Assembly: GCA_021775835.1 (NCBI GenBank)
Contig: JAJFHC010000082.1
Location: forward strand, 1-34,903
Length of the DNA stretch: 34,903 nt
Reading direction: 5' to 3'
From: Hyphomicrobiales bacterium
GTDB lineage: Bacteria > Pseudomonadota > Alphaproteobacteria > Rhizobiales > JAJFHC01
A program made the position numbers and the translations under genes. The notes beneath the pieces were generated by a model, which worked only from the letters and a program-made list of their open reading frames with translations, was not told where the DNA came from and did no database searches. Positions 15,944 to 25,476 of this stretch are shown here, in pieces (position 1 is the stretch's first letter; every line of letters begins with the position of its first letter).

Positions 15944-16534
15944 ATGATTTCCTTCGCCCTTGCGGTCTTCTTTCTCCTCATCACGCCCGGTCCTGGTGTC
16001 CTCTCGACAGCCGGCGTTGGCTCAGGGTTTGGTTATGCCGCCGGTATCCGATACCTGGTCGGCTTGTTTGTCGGAACCAATCTGGTCGCCCTGGCCGTGG
16101 TCACCGGTCTGGCGGCAATCGTATTCTCCGTGCCGCAGGTGCGTACCGTTCTGCTCATGGCGTCTGGCGCATACCTGCTGTATCTGGCCTTCCGGATTGC
16201 GTTTTCAGGTTCAACGATCGCCTTCATCCAGAAGCAGAGCGAACCGGGATTCTGGGGCGGTGTTGCTCTTCAGGCCATAAACCCAAAGGCCTATGCGGTA
16301 AACACGGCGCTTTTCACAGGTTTTGCCTTTATGCCGTCCACGCTGGCGGTCGAAACCATGGTCAAGTTCCTGATCATCAACGCGATCTGGATCCCGATAC
16401 ACCTGCTCTGGCTGTGGGCCGGTATCAGTGTTCGCCGGCTGGAATTGCGCCCGCAGGTGCAGTTCACCATCAACATCGTCATGGCTCTGTCCATGCTGGC
16501 AGTTGTCGGTCTGGCGGCTTTTGCACCAAAATGA
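15944..16534 (+). CDS. LysE/RhtB-family exporter
   Basis: Second LysE-superfamily exporter of the window, 196 residues, about six spans. The first helix ends LLITPGPGVL, followed by the Gly-rich GVGSGFGYAAGIRYLVG, and the central loop is LQAINPKAY, equivalent to the family's NPKN motif. It is not a close copy of the exporter at 2534-3160. Its stop overlaps the possible ATG of the NTF2-like gene (ATGA), which in turn overlaps the EamA gene, so the three look like one translationally coupled unit. Confidence 0.87.
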   Translation: MISFALAVFFLLITPGPGVLSTAGVGSGFGYAAGIRYLVGLFVGTNLVALAVVTGLAAIVFSVPQVRTVLLMASGAYLLYLAFRIAFSGSTIAFIQKQSEPGFWGGVALQAINPKAYAVNTALFTGFAFMPSTLAVETMVKFLIINAIWIPIHLLWLWAGISVRRLELRPQVQFTINIVMALSMLAVVGLAAFAPK

Positions 16535-16986
16535 CGACCGTTGGGCGAATGAGTGGGGGTATAGTGGACAAGCAAGCTGAAATCGTCGTCCGGAACTATC
16601 TGGCCGCAATGGAAGCCCGTGATCTTGAAAAGGCAAAAACCTTTCTGTCGCCAGGCTTCACCATGGTCTTCCCGGGAGGACATGAGTTCCGGACGCCGGA
16701 GGAGTTGATCGTCTGGGCAAAGTCGCGCTACCAACAGGTTGCCAAGGAGTACGAAGCCTTCGAATCTGTTGCTGTCGTGGCCGCAGAGGGCGAAACCGCT
16801 GAAAACATCGATGGAGAAACCATCGTTTACTGCCGCGGCACGCTTTTTGGCCAGTGGCTCGACGGTTCATCGTTTGCCGGAATCCGGTTCATCGACCGGT
16901 TCACCGTATCCGGGGACCAGATCATCTCCCAGGTGGTCTGGAACGATCTGGCGGAAAACGTTCTTTCTGAACGCATGCCTTCGTGA
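16531..16986 (+). CDS. NTF2-like/SnoaL-fold protein
   Basis: Cytoplasmic protein of about 140-151 residues with the cone-fold pattern: AEIVVRNYLAAMEARDLEKAKTFL at the start, TMVFPGG, a helix with TPEELIVWAKSRYQQV, then strands ETIVYCRGTLFGQW, GIRFIDRFTVSGDQIISQVVWND. The ATG at 16531 overlaps the stop of the LysE gene; an ATG at 16549 and a GTG at 16564 (preceded by GGGGG) are reasonable alternatives, and the last fits the fold best. Function is not deducible. Being sandwiched between two transporter genes suggests a shared substrate, but this is only context. Confidence 0.75.
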   Translation: MTTVGRMSGGIVDKQAEIVVRNYLAAMEARDLEKAKTFLSPGFTMVFPGGHEFRTPEELIVWAKSRYQQVAKEYEAFESVAVVAAEGETAENIDGETIVYCRGTLFGQWLDGSSFAGIRFIDRFTVSGDQIISQVVWNDLAENVLSERMPS

Positions 16987-17894
16987 TGCTTGAACTCTGG
17001 ATTCCGATAACCATCGCCGCGGCGTTCTTCCAGAACCTGCGCTCAGCCCTCCAGAAACACATCAAGGGCAGGCTTTCGACCGTGGGGGCTGCCTACGCCC
17101 GTTTTTTCTACGCCTGGCCACTGGCGGTTGCCTACATGCTGGGTCTCAATCTCGTGGGTGGATTGGACTTCCCAACGCCCAACGCGACCTTTTTTATCTA
17201 CTGCACTCTGGGCGGGCTGACCCAGATCCTGTTCACCGTGCTCCTGATGTGGATGTTCTCCTTCAAGAGTTTTGCTGTCGGCACCACATTCTCAAAACTT
17301 GAAGTCATCATGGTGGCCCTCATGGGGGCGGTGCTTCTCGGGGACGGCCTGACGTTTGTCGCGATTCTCGCCATTGCCGTAAGCGCTTTGGGAGTTGTCG
17401 CGCTGTCCGCCGGTCAGGCCAGGCTGACCTGGGCCTCCCTGTTGTCCGGCCTGGCGGAAAAGACCACCCTGATCGGCCTGGCGTCGGCGGCCTTCCTGGG
17501 GGCGTCGTCGGTGCTCTACAGAGGCGCACTTCTGGCCCTGGACGGCGACAACATCGCGATGTCGGCAGCCTTCGGCCTGAGCATCAGCCTGATCATCCAG
17601 ACGATTGTCATGGGGATCTACATCGTCTGGCGCGAGCCCGGCGAATTTGTCCGTGTCATCCGCAACTGGCGCTGGGCCGGTGCTGTGGGTGTGGCCGGCA
17701 TGCTGGCGTCGGTTGCCTGGTTCACGGCGTTTACGCTCCAAAACGCAGCCTACGTCAGGGCCCTCGGGCAGATCGAACTCGTTTTCACGTTCCTGGCAGC
17801 GACGCTGGTTTTCCGGGAGAAAGTGGAACGAGCTGAAGTCATCGGCATCGTTCTCATCGCCGTAGCGATACTGCTTCTCGTCCTCGGCGCATGA
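16986..17894 (+). CDS. EamA/DMT-family transporter
   Basis: Inner-membrane permease of the drug/metabolite transporter superfamily, 302 residues, ten predicted spans as two EamA repeats. The first is about 1-135, ending in VLLGDGLTFVAILAIAVSALGVV. The second is about 150-300, ending in LVFREKVERAEVIGIVLIAVAILLLVLGA. The family exports amino acids, nucleotide precursors and other metabolites. ATG 16986 shares its A with the TGA of the NTF2-like gene; a GTG one codon earlier is also in frame. The coupling supports co-expression with the two genes upstream. Confidence 0.87.
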   Translation: MLELWIPITIAAAFFQNLRSALQKHIKGRLSTVGAAYARFFYAWPLAVAYMLGLNLVGGLDFPTPNATFFIYCTLGGLTQILFTVLLMWMFSFKSFAVGTTFSKLEVIMVALMGAVLLGDGLTFVAILAIAVSALGVVALSAGQARLTWASLLSGLAEKTTLIGLASAAFLGASSVLYRGALLALDGDNIAMSAAFGLSISLIIQTIVMGIYIVWREPGEFVRVIRNWRWAGAVGVAGMLASVAWFTAFTLQNAAYVRALGQIELVFTFLAATLVFREKVERAEVIGIVLIAVAILLLVLGA

Positions 17895-17937
17895 GGTGCT
17901 TTCAGTTCCGCCCTGTTTGAGGCATGATTGGTGAAAC

Positions 17938-19833
17938 ATGTCATCGATAGGGATCTGGTCCTTGCGGCTATTAATCGGAATTTTGGCGATTGCCTTCATC
18001 CTGATCGGGCAAACCCCCGGGCGGACGGAAACCCGGGTTGCCCTGGTTATCGGCAATTCGAATTACCAGAACGTCTCGAGCCTTCCCAATCCGGCCAACG
18101 ACGCCGCCGATATGACCGCCATGCTGAAGCAAATGGGTTTCACAGTACGCGAAGCCCGTGATCTGGGTGTCAACGCCATGCGCGAAACCCTGGCGCAGTT
18201 CAGCGACGAGACGGTCAATGCCGATGTGGCGCTCGTGTTCTATGCCGGCCACGGCATGGAGGTCGACAAACAGAACTACCTCATTCCGGTGGACGCGCGG
18301 CTTGCCACCGACCGGCGCGTGCGGTTCGAGGCGATCCATCTCGACGATGTGACCGGGGCGATGGAAGGTGTGAAGGGTCTGTCGATCGTTCTGCTCGATG
18401 CCTGCCGCAACAACCCGTTCGTCATATCCATGAAGAAGACCTCGGCCTCGCGCAGCGTCGGCAGGGGGCTGGCAAGAGTGGAACCGCAATCGGGGTCGCT
18501 GATCGGGTTTGCCGCCCAGGCCGGAACCATCGCCGATGACGGCAAGGGCCGCAACAGTCCCTACACGAAAGCCCTGCTTTCCCATCTGCCGGAGCCTGGT
18601 GTCGATCTGCGCCTGACGTTTGCCAAGGTCCGCGACACGGTCATGAAAATCACCGGCCGGGCGCAGCAACCGTTCACCTACAGTTCGTTGCCGGGCAGAA
18701 ACATTTACCTGACGACCTCGCAAAAACCACTCGCCACCGCGCCGTCGAAGCCAACGGCGGCAACGCCCGGTACCGACAAGGAAACTGTCTTCTGGAATTC
18801 CATCAAGGACAGCAAGAACCCAGGCATGTTCGACGCGTACCTCAAGCAGTTCCCGTCGGGGACATTTGCCGGCATCGCCCGGGTAAAGCTTGTGGAACTC
18901 CAGAAACACGCTCTTGTCGGGGCGACGCCGCTCAACAAACTGCTGCCCAGGGCAGAGACCGGAAGTCTTGGGCCGGGGAGTACGTTTCGCGACTGCAAGG
19001 GATGTCCTGAAATGGTCGTTGTCCCGCCAGGATCATTCGTCATGGGCTCCCCGACGGCGGAAAAGGGTCGTGCCAAGGATGAAGGTCCGGCCCACCGGAT
19101 TTCGATCTCCAGGCCTTTTGCCGTTGGAAAGTTCGAAATCACGCTTGGCGAGTACACTACTTTCGCCAAGGAGGCAGGCCTTCTGACACTAAGCATCTAC
19201 AACAAGGAGAAGGAATGCTGGGTCTATGACAAGAGGGCCAAATGGATCAAGAGACAGGATCGGTACTGGCAGAGACCCGGGTTCGACCAGGACAAGACCC
19301 ACCCCGTCGTGTGTGTGAGCTGGAACGACGCCATGGCCTATGTGAAATGGCTGAACGGCAAGGTTGCCGGTGAGCCCTACAGGCTCCTGTCGGAAGCCGA
19401 GTGGGAATATGCTGCGCGGGCCGGAACCGCTGCGCCTTATGTTTTTCCAGCCGCCGGAAACCAGGTCTGCCGGTTTGCCAATGGAGCCGACCAGACCGTC
19501 AAGGCGACGTTCGCCTGGGCCAATCGCCAGTGTTCCGACAATACAGCCTACACCGCCCCGGTCGGATCGTTTCCGGCCAACAAATTCGGCCTCCACGACA
19601 TGATCGGCAACGTCTGGGAATGGGTTGCTGATTGCTGGCACGATTCCTACCGCAACGCCCCGGCCGACGGCAGCGCGTGGGTGCGAGGCAAGAGCTGTGG
19701 GTACAAGGTTCTTCGGGGCGCCTCCTGGAACATGAGTATTGCCGAGTTCCGCGCTGCCAATCGCAGCAAGCTGGCAAATCAGGCCCGCGCCGTGGCCAAC
19801 GGGTTTCGCGTTGCCAAGACCCTTTCGCCGTAA
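17938..19833 (+). CDS. Exported caspase-fold (peptidase C14) + SUMF1-fold fusion protein
   Basis: A 631-residue protein with four parts. Residues 8-26 are a membrane segment or uncleaved signal. Residues 32-260 are a caspase-like peptidase starting RVALVIGNSNY, with the dyad His105 (FYAGHG) and Cys156 (LLDACRNNP). Residues 285-320 carry the linker FWNSIKDS ... YLKQFPSGTFAGIAR that often follows bacterial caspase domains. Residues 350-628 are a formylglycine-generating-enzyme/SUMF1 fold (PPGSFVMGS, PVVCVSWNDAMAY, LLSEAEWEYAARAG, GNVWEWVADCW, RGASW). The paired Cys that bind copper in true FGE, expected just after RG-x-SW (593-597), are missing: the segment reads NMSIAEFRAANRS. So sulfatase activation is unlikely, and a binding or scaffold role is more plausible. 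The caspase dyad looks intact. The protein is probably periplasmic or membrane-anchored. It starts about 40 bases after the EamA gene; substrates are unknown. Confidence 0.9.
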   Translation: MSSIGIWSLRLLIGILAIAFILIGQTPGRTETRVALVIGNSNYQNVSSLPNPANDAADMTAMLKQMGFTVREARDLGVNAMRETLAQFSDETVNADVALVFYAGHGMEVDKQNYLIPVDARLATDRRVRFEAIHLDDVTGAMEGVKGLSIVLLDACRNNPFVISMKKTSASRSVGRGLARVEPQSGSLIGFAAQAGTIADDGKGRNSPYTKALLSHLPEPGVDLRLTFAKVRDTVMKITGRAQQPFTYSSLPGRNIYLTTSQKPLATAPSKPTAATPGTDKETVFWNSIKDSKNPGMFDAYLKQFPSGTFAGIARVKLVELQKHALVGATPLNKLLPRAETGSLGPGSTFRDCKGCPEMVVVPPGSFVMGSPTAEKGRAKDEGPAHRISISRPFAVGKFEITLGEYTTFAKEAGLLTLSIYNKEKECWVYDKRAKWIKRQDRYWQRPGFDQDKTHPVVCVSWNDAMAYVKWLNGKVAGEPYRLLSEAEWEYAARAGTAAPYVFPAAGNQVCRFANGADQTVKATFAWANRQCSDNTAYTAPVGSFPANKFGLHDMIGNVWEWVADCWHDSYRNAPADGSAWVRGKSCGYKVLRGASWNMSIAEFRAANRSKLANQARAVANGFRVAKTLSP

Positions 19834-19840
19834 GGTGCCC

Positions 19841-19864
19841 TGGGGATTGCGCTCCCATCCTTTT
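19841..19864 (+). terminator. Weak possible terminator after the caspase/SUMF1 gene
   Basis: TGGGG (19841-19845) can pair with TCCCA (19853-19857, one G-T pair), with CCTTTT following. The stem is short, so this is a candidate only. Confidence 0.25.
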
Positions 19865-19901
19865 GATGTCGAAAAGGTCAATAATCCTCTAGACTGCCAC
19901 A

Positions 19902-20543
19902 ATGAGCATGTTTCGACTTCTTGCATTGGTGATCGGTTTGTCCCTTTCCGGCGGACAGGTCTATGCCGGAACATGGAAGGCGGCCGGTCTGGTGTTCAGC
20001 GACGAGTTGGGAGGATTCAGAATAGAATCCGTGTCGGGAACCGGGACACTTGACGACCCCGTTGTCATCCGTCAGCGCGTTTCCGGCACCGAGCCAACCA
20101 TTCTGGTCATCCGACTGGACCCCGACGGCGATCAGATCGGGCGTGCCTTTACCGAGCGCCAGTACCTTAAGCTCTCGATCCTTGCCGTGATCGTCAACGA
20201 CAGCCGGAGAACATGGTCGGGATTCGATTTCGAGCTGCAGGAGATTCTCGGTCGTCCAAGTGTTTACCGGGATGGATTGTCATTCGATCAGGTCAGAAGT
20301 TTTGGCAAACGGAAATTCAAGTCAGACCGCTTCAACTTGTTTACGGATCTGACCGAGCCCTATGACCGTGTCAGGTTCGAGCAGGGACATGTCAATCACG
20401 GCGAAACCGCGTCGTTCAGGTACTTCGTGACCGATGTCACGCCGATCGATACGTTTTATGTGGTCCAGGAACCGAAGCTGCTGACGGCGCAAAAGGAAAA
20501 CGGTCAATCGCCCGTCCGGTTCGCGCTGCACCATATACGTTGA
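19902..20543 (+). CDS. Secreted protein of unknown function
   Basis: I do not recognise this 213-residue protein. It has a signal peptide (MSMFRLLALVIGLSLSGGQVYAG, cleavage after VYA) and a soluble part rich in strands and aromatics: SVSGTGTLDDPVVIRQRV, PTILVIRLDP, then RRTWSGFDFELQEILGRPS and YFVTDVTPIDTFYVVQEP. The pattern of a surface-facing beta domain with GFDFELQE is consistent with an all-beta periplasmic protein. It has no Cys in the mature part. It lies 68 bases behind the caspase/SUMF1 gene; shared localisation makes a functional link possible but unproven. Confidence 0.7.
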   Translation: MSMFRLLALVIGLSLSGGQVYAGTWKAAGLVFSDELGGFRIESVSGTGTLDDPVVIRQRVSGTEPTILVIRLDPDGDQIGRAFTERQYLKLSILAVIVNDSRRTWSGFDFELQEILGRPSVYRDGLSFDQVRSFGKRKFKSDRFNLFTDLTEPYDRVRFEQGHVNHGETASFRYFVTDVTPIDTFYVVQEPKLLTAQKENGQSPVRFALHHIR

Positions 20544-20729
20544 CCGTCGTCCTTCACGACTGTCCAACGGCCGTAATCTCGTGCGCGTCACCACGGATCG
20601 ATCCTGATACCCGCATAATGAGTCGTGCGGGAATTTGACACCTTCCCGATGTCCGCGTTGTTTGCAGATATGGGGCTGTGCTGGCAGGTCAAGTTGCTGA
20701 TTCGTCAATTAGTTTGGAAGAGAGAATCG

Positions 20730-21368
20730 ATGCGGGACGTACCGGAGCTCGTTGAAGGCTACCGACAGTTTATGGCCGGCCGCTACCCGCAGGATGCGGC
20801 CAAATACAGGGCTCTTGCCGAAACCGGCCAGAAACCGAAAACCATGGTGATTGCGTGTTGCGACAGCCGGGCAGATCCAGCGGCAATCTTCAACGCAGCA
20901 CCCGGTCAGTTGTTCGTCGTCCGCAATGTGGCAAACCTGGTGCCGCCGTTTGAGCCCATCGGCGACTACCATGGCACCAGCGCGGCTCTCGAGTTTGCTG
21001 TAACCGGTCTCGAAATCGAAACTATCCTGGTCATGGGTCATGCCCGCTGCGGCGGCGTACAAGCCTTTCTCGACGGGCTTTACGAACCGGCAGCGAAACG
21101 CGGCTTCATCGACCGCTGGATGTCATTGCTGAACACCGCTCGCATTGAAGCCCTCAGATCGACGGCAGGCGAGACGATCGACGTTCAGCAACGCGCGCTC
21201 GAATGGGCCTCTGTACGCCATTCGCTGGAGAACCTAGAGACCTTTCCCTTCATTAGCAGCCGGATCAAAGAGGGTCGTCTAAGGCTTCGTGGCGCCTATT
21301 TCGATATAAGCGATGGCAAACTCGCCGCCCTTGATCCCGATAGCGGTGAATTCCGGCCGTTGGACTGA
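20730..21368 (+). CDS. Beta-class carbonic anhydrase
   Basis: Cytoplasmic zinc enzyme that interconverts CO2 and bicarbonate. The 212-residue protein has all canonical residues: Cys44 zinc ligand with the Asp45/Arg47 dyad in CCDSRADP, and His104 and Cys107 in GHARCGGV. The segment NVANLVPPFEP and the C-terminal GAYFDISDGKL are typical of proteobacterial beta enzymes. I chose the ATG at 20730, preceded by GGAAGAGAG; the in-frame extension to 20625 adds an untypical N-terminus. It converges on the DUF2817 gene. Confidence 0.93.
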   Translation: MRDVPELVEGYRQFMAGRYPQDAAKYRALAETGQKPKTMVIACCDSRADPAAIFNAAPGQLFVVRNVANLVPPFEPIGDYHGTSAALEFAVTGLEIETILVMGHARCGGVQAFLDGLYEPAAKRGFIDRWMSLLNTARIEALRSTAGETIDVQQRALEWASVRHSLENLETFPFISSRIKEGRLRLRGAYFDISDGKLAALDPDSGEFRPLD

Positions 21369-21391
21369 ACAGTCAGTCAGCCGCGATCTGG

Positions 21392-22504
21392 TCATTCCCA
21401 GCTGGCCAGTCCCTCAAGAGTAGCCGCGTAGACGCCGAGTGTATTTTCAACCGCACGGTCTTCCCAGACCTGCCGCCGAGGCGCGTAGTTGTCGCGGATT
21501 TCCTCCCGCAGGTCTGCCGCCTGAGGCGCATCGAGGCCGCCCTCAAATCGCATCCAGCGCTCAATCATGGGAATGCGAAACGTGCCCGTAGGCCCGCTGG
21601 GGGGAGAAGCGGAGCAAATTTCTATGACACCGCCGGCAACACGGGCCCGGTCCTTGAGCAGGTCAGCGACCCCTTCGACCATGATCCCGCGGCGACTGGG
21701 TCTGCGTCCGCCCCACAGGCGGTCGACTTCATGTTCGTCGAGATTGCTGCGTCCCCACCATGATTCTGCGACCTGGAAAGCGTCGGTGGATTTGTCGGCG
21801 TAACACAAATAGATCAGCTCGCCGTCGCCCACTGGTCCGGAATGCCAGTCGATGAGGGCCACGGCGCGCACGCAGGCAGGCATGTCCTGAACAACCCGCG
21901 TGATGGTTTTCCGCGACCATGTTTCCGAATGCCCGCCGAAATAATAGCCGTCCGGACGGACATATTGTCCACGGCTCAGGGCATCGTCCACGGTCCATTG
22001 CCCGTGCCGTCGGCCCAGTCTCGAGACCGCGTCGGCGGCCTGTCCTAGCGCTGTGTCGTCGATCGAAGTCGGGCACAAAAAACTATGCATGTCTTCATAC
22101 AGGAGGTTTCGCGGCAGGGGTGCTGCAAAATCCACCCAGTTCCGGTTCACGTCCACATTGGACTCAGTGCAGCGCAGGACGTTTGCAAAGCCAAACGGGT
22201 TCACGGCATGGATCATCAGCATGGCGGTGTCGGCGGGCAGGGTGCCCGGTCCCTGATCAACCAGCCAGGCGGTCTGTGCAGCAGATCCGACGAACCCCTC
22301 GGCACCGTGCGTTCCCGAAAATGAGATCAGAATCCGCGACGCCGCCGCCGGTCCGATCCAGGCCACATCTAGTGAAGGCGCTTGTGCGTCGTCAGAGTGT
22401 TTCGAAGTGCGGTTGAAGCGGGTGATCGAAGCGTTCGCGGCTTCAGCCGCAGACATGAATTTCGCCTGTGCCTCATAATAGGTTGCCGAAAACGCATCGA
22501 TCAT
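21392..22504 (-). CDS. M14-like zinc peptidase/amidohydrolase, DUF2817 family
   Basis: Member of the DUF2817 family, related to zinc carboxypeptidases (M14) and succinylglutamate desuccinylase/aspartoacylase. It has 370 residues, no signal peptide, so it is probably cytoplasmic. Predicted zinc ligands are His66 and Glu69 in SGTHGAEGFVGS and His221 in LIDWHSGPVGDG. The substrate-carboxylate motif DVNRNWVDF is at 118-126, and a candidate catalytic Glu sits in GGVIEICSAS. The substrate is unknown. It stands alone between the convergent carbonic anhydrase and the divergent gabD. Confidence 0.85.
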   Translation of the reverse strand: MIDAFSATYYEAQAKFMSAAEAANASITRFNRTSKHSDDAQAPSLDVAWIGPAAASRILISFSGTHGAEGFVGSAAQTAWLVDQGPGTLPADTAMLMIHAVNPFGFANVLRCTESNVDVNRNWVDFAAPLPRNLLYEDMHSFLCPTSIDDTALGQAADAVSRLGRRHGQWTVDDALSRGQYVRPDGYYFGGHSETWSRKTITRVVQDMPACVRAVALIDWHSGPVGDGELIYLCYADKSTDAFQVAESWWGRSNLDEHEVDRLWGGRRPSRRGIMVEGVADLLKDRARVAGGVIEICSASPPSGPTGTFRIPMIERWMRFEGGLDAPQAADLREEIRDNYAPRRQVWEDRAVENTLGVYAATLEGLASWE

Positions 22505-22750
22505 TGCGATTCATTCCAGGTGGCGAAGTGATTCCCGATCCCCTGCCTGTGGGCTTCGCCCAACCACGCTTTCAAGTCAACTCCTGTTAGAGACTCATCC
22601 GGCCACACTGAATCAATTTGACCGGATTTTCGCGTCTGCCGGCAAGGCACCGCGAATAGAGTCCAAATGCAGCGCAAGCCATGATAACAAATCCCTATCA
22701 ACAAGAATTATGCGGGCCTGCAGCGCCCGGCGAAAACAGGAGACAGCATC

Positions 22751-24199
22751 ATGAACCTCAACGATCCTTCGTTGCTCTGCGACAAATGTTACATCAACGG
22801 CCAGTGGGTCGGCGGCAATCAGACATTTGACGTGACCAACCCGGCAACTGGAGATGTCGTCGGGCCGGTTCCTGATCTCGGCGTCGACGAGACCCGCCAG
22901 GCGATCGAGGCAGCCAACGACGCGTTTGCCGCATGGGCGGCAACACCGGCAAAGGCGCGGGGCAAAATTCTGCGTAACTGGTTCGATTTGCAGATCGCCA
23001 ACAAGGAAGATCTGGCCCTCATCATGACGACCGAGATGGGCAAGCCGTTGGCCGAGGCCCGCGGTGAGGTCGAGTACGCCGCATCGTTCATTGAGTTTTA
23101 CGCAGAAGAGGGCAAGCGGGTTTACGGTGAGACGATCCCTTCCCACATGCCCGACCGCAGGATCGTGGTCATCAAGCAACCTATCGGCGTCATCGGGGCG
23201 ATCACGCCGTGGAATTTCCCGGCCGCCATGATCACCCGGAAGGTCGGTCCTGCCCTGGCAGCCGGTTGTACGGCCGTATGCAAGCCCGCCGGCGCCACGC
23301 CACTCACGGCCCTGGCACTTGTGGCCCTTGGGGAGCGGGCGGGTATCCCGGCCGGCGTTCTCAATATCATCACCGGCAAGCGTTCATCGGCGATCGGCGG
23401 CGAACTGACCTCCAATCCGCTGGTGCGTCTCATCACCTTCACGGGATCCACTGAAATCGGCAAGGTGCTGATGGCCCAGTCGGCGTCCACGATCAAGAAA
23501 GTCGATCTGGAACTGGGCGGCAATGCGCCGTTCATCGTGTTCGACGATGCCGACATCGATGCCGCCGTTCAGGGCGCCATGGGATCGAAATTCCGCAACG
23601 CCGGCCAGACCTGCGTGTGCGCCAACCGGATCTTGGTTCAGGACAGTGTCTATGACGCATTCGCTGAAAAACTGGCCGTGGAAGTCCGCAAACTGAAGGT
23701 CGGCAACGGCCTTGAGGACGGTGTAACCCAGGGACCGCTGATCAACGCCGAGGGCGTCGAAAAGGTCGAGGAACATGTAGAGGACGCTGTGGCGAAAGGT
23801 GCCAGCGTTCTGGTCGGCGGCAAGCGTTCCGAACTGGGCGGTTCTTTCTTCGAGCCGACTGTGCTTACTGGCGTGACCACCGACATGAAGGTCACCCAGG
23901 AAGAAACATTCGGACCGGTAGCGCCGTTGTTCCGGTTCAACACCGAAGAACAGGCTATCCAGATGGCCAACGATACCCCGTTCGGTTTGGCCGCCTACTT
24001 CTACAGCCGCGACATCGGACGCTGCTGGCGGGTCGGCGAGGCTCTGGAATATGGCATGGTCGGCATCAACGAAGGCATCATTTCAACCGAAGTGGCGCCA
24101 TTCGGTGGCGTCAAGGAATCAGGTCTTGGCCGCGAGGGGTCGAGCCATGGCATCGAGGAATTTGTTGAAATGAAATACATGCTTATGGCCGGGCTCTGA
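22751..24199 (+). CDS. gabD: Succinate-semialdehyde dehydrogenase (NAD(P)+)
   Basis: Cytoplasmic aldehyde dehydrogenase that oxidises succinate semialdehyde to succinate, the last step of GABA catabolism. The 482-residue protein has Asn155 in TPWNFP, the nucleotide loop FTGSTEIGK, general base Glu254 in [18 protein letters not shown] and nucleophile Cys288 in [11 protein letters not shown] with the second Cys two residues on. That CVC pattern, [13 protein letters not shown] N-terminus and the C-terminal [16 protein letters not shown] are typical of GabD. Glutarate semialdehyde is a possible second substrate. AGGAGA lies 7 bases before the ATG. No GABA aminotransferase gene is in the window. 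It is followed after 7 bases by rpiA. Confidence 0.92.
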   Translation: MNLNDPSLLCDKCYINGQWVGGNQTFDVTNPATGDVVGPVPDLGVDETRQAIEAANDAFAAWAATPAKARGKILRNWFDLQIANKEDLALIMTTEMGKPLAEARGEVEYAASFIEFYAEEGKRVYGETIPSHMPDRRIVVIKQPIGVIGAITPWNFPAAMITRKVGPALAAGCTAVCKPAGATPLTALALVALGERAGIPAGVLNIITGKRSSAIGGELTSNPLVRLITFTGSTEIGKVLMAQSASTIKKVDLELGGNAPFIVFDDADIDAAVQGAMGSKFRNAGQTCVCANRILVQDSVYDAFAEKLAVEVRKLKVGNGLEDGVTQGPLINAEGVEKVEEHVEDAVAKGASVLVGGKRSELGGSFFEPTVLTGVTTDMKVTQEETFGPVAPLFRFNTEEQAIQMANDTPFGLAAYFYSRDIGRCWRVGEALEYGMVGINEGIISTEVAPFGGVKESGLGREGSSHGIEEFVEMKYMLMAGL

Positions 24200-24206
24200 C
24201 AAGCGG

Positions 24207-24932
24207 ATGTCGGCAGACGAGCAAAAGAAACGGGCAGGTGAAGCCGCCGCCGATCATGTCGAAAGCGGCATGAAACTCGGTTTGGGGACCGGATCGACGG
24301 CGGATCATTTCACCCGCTCCCTGGGGGTGAGGATTGCCGATGGCCTTGACGTCGTAGGTGTGCCGACTTCGGAAGCGACGGCCGACCTGGCACGTTCTCT
24401 CGGTATTCCACTTACCACTCTTGATGAGGAGCCGGAGCTTGACCTGGCGGTCGATGGTGCCGACGAACTTGACGCCAGGTTGCGGCTCATCAAGGGCGGT
24501 GGCGGAGCGCTTCTGCGTGAGAAAATCGTTGCCTCGTGCGCCCGGCGCATGATCGTCATTGCCGATGACAGCAAACAGGTGGGTACTCTCGGAAAGTTTC
24601 CGCTGCCAGTTGAAGTCATGCCCTTTGGTGCCTTGGCGACCGCCCGGGCGATAGGCCGGTCAGCAGCGGCAGTAGGCTGCGAAGGCAGCATCGATCTGCG
24701 CATCGATTCTTCCGGGGAGGCGTTCATCACCGACGGAGGGCATCTAATCTATGATTGCGCCTTTGGGGCGATCCCTGATCCGGAAAACCTTGCGCACACG
24801 CTGTCATCACTTCCTGGTGTAGTCGAGCACGGCCTCTTTATCGGGTTTGCTTCAATCGCCATATTGGGGACGGAAACGGGCATACGTACGGTAGGTAGAG
24901 GTGACCTTGAGCGGGAAGGGATTTTGAGATGA
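24207..24932 (+). CDS. rpiA: Ribose-5-phosphate isomerase A
   Basis: Cytoplasmic enzyme of the pentose phosphate pathway, converting ribose 5-phosphate and ribulose 5-phosphate. The 241-residue protein keeps the full active site: [11 protein letters not shown] phosphate loop, Asp83 and Asp86 in AVDGADE, Lys96 in LIKGGGGAL and catalytic Glu105 in LLREKIV. The end of the gene overlaps the DUF2059 gene by four bases (ATGA). rpiA - DUF2059 - gor is a common alphaproteobacterial order; having gabD directly upstream is less usual. Confidence 0.95.
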   Translation: MSADEQKKRAGEAAADHVESGMKLGLGTGSTADHFTRSLGVRIADGLDVVGVPTSEATADLARSLGIPLTTLDEEPELDLAVDGADELDARLRLIKGGGGALLREKIVASCARRMIVIADDSKQVGTLGKFPLPVEVMPFGALATARAIGRSAAAVGCEGSIDLRIDSSGEAFITDGGHLIYDCAFGAIPDPENLAHTLSSLPGVVEHGLFIGFASIAILGTETGIRTVGRGDLEREGILR

Positions 24933-25441
24933 CGGCATTGCGCATGGCGGTGAGGGGTTTGACGACTCTATTATTCACGGTGTTTTTCGGACTCACGGCC
25001 ATTGCCCAGGACGTGGAAGTCAAGCCGTCCCACCTGGCTGTGGCGAAGGAACTGTTGCAGGCCGTGCGCGCAGATCAGACCATGGATCAGATGATTCAGT
25101 TGATCATGCCGCAACAGGTTGCTGCGATCAGGAATCTCCGGCCGGATATCCCGAAGAAGGTGCTTGACCGGTTCGCGGAACTATTCAGCGCTGCATTTTC
25201 CCGTCACAAGGACGAATTCATCAATGTGGCAGCAAAAACCTATGCCCGTCACCTGAGTGAAGTCGACATGAGGAACGTGATCGCCTTCTACAACACTGAA
25301 ACGGGTCGCAATTTCCTCGACGCTCAACCGGCGATGATGGGCGAGCTGACCAAGATCAATATCGCAATGGCAACACAGATCGCAAAGAACGCGGTGCAAG
25401 AGGCGGTACGGCAACTCAAGAAGGAAGGTCACGACCTCTGA
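24929..25441 (+). CDS. DUF2059 exported protein
   Basis: Predicted periplasmic helical protein of 170 residues with a signal peptide (1-27, cleavage at AIAQ). The conserved core is the DUF2059 domain: [18 protein letters not shown], a helical middle, then [36 protein letters not shown], where the ALT-like [11 protein letters not shown] block is diagnostic. The function of the family is unknown. Translation is coupled to rpiA by the ATGA overlap, and gor follows after 35 bases, so the trio is an operon. Confidence 0.85.
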   Translation: MTALRMAVRGLTTLLFTVFFGLTAIAQDVEVKPSHLAVAKELLQAVRADQTMDQMIQLIMPQQVAAIRNLRPDIPKKVLDRFAELFSAAFSRHKDEFINVAAKTYARHLSEVDMRNVIAFYNTETGRNFLDAQPAMMGELTKINIAMATQIAKNAVQEAVRQLKKEGHDL

Positions 25442-25476
25442 CCGGCCGCAACAACAATCCTGCAGGGACATAAAAA

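Noticed and set aside
18959..19833. Functional formylglycine-generating enzyme activity of the caspase-fusion protein
   Set aside because: The paired copper-binding Cys after the RG-x-SW motif are absent and no sulfatase gene is nearby.
17292..19974. Several 250-310 codon minus-strand open frames opposite the EamA and caspase/SUMF1 genes
   Set aside because: Composition rich in Arg, His, Gly and Gln typical of antisense frames; plus-strand genes are fully supported.
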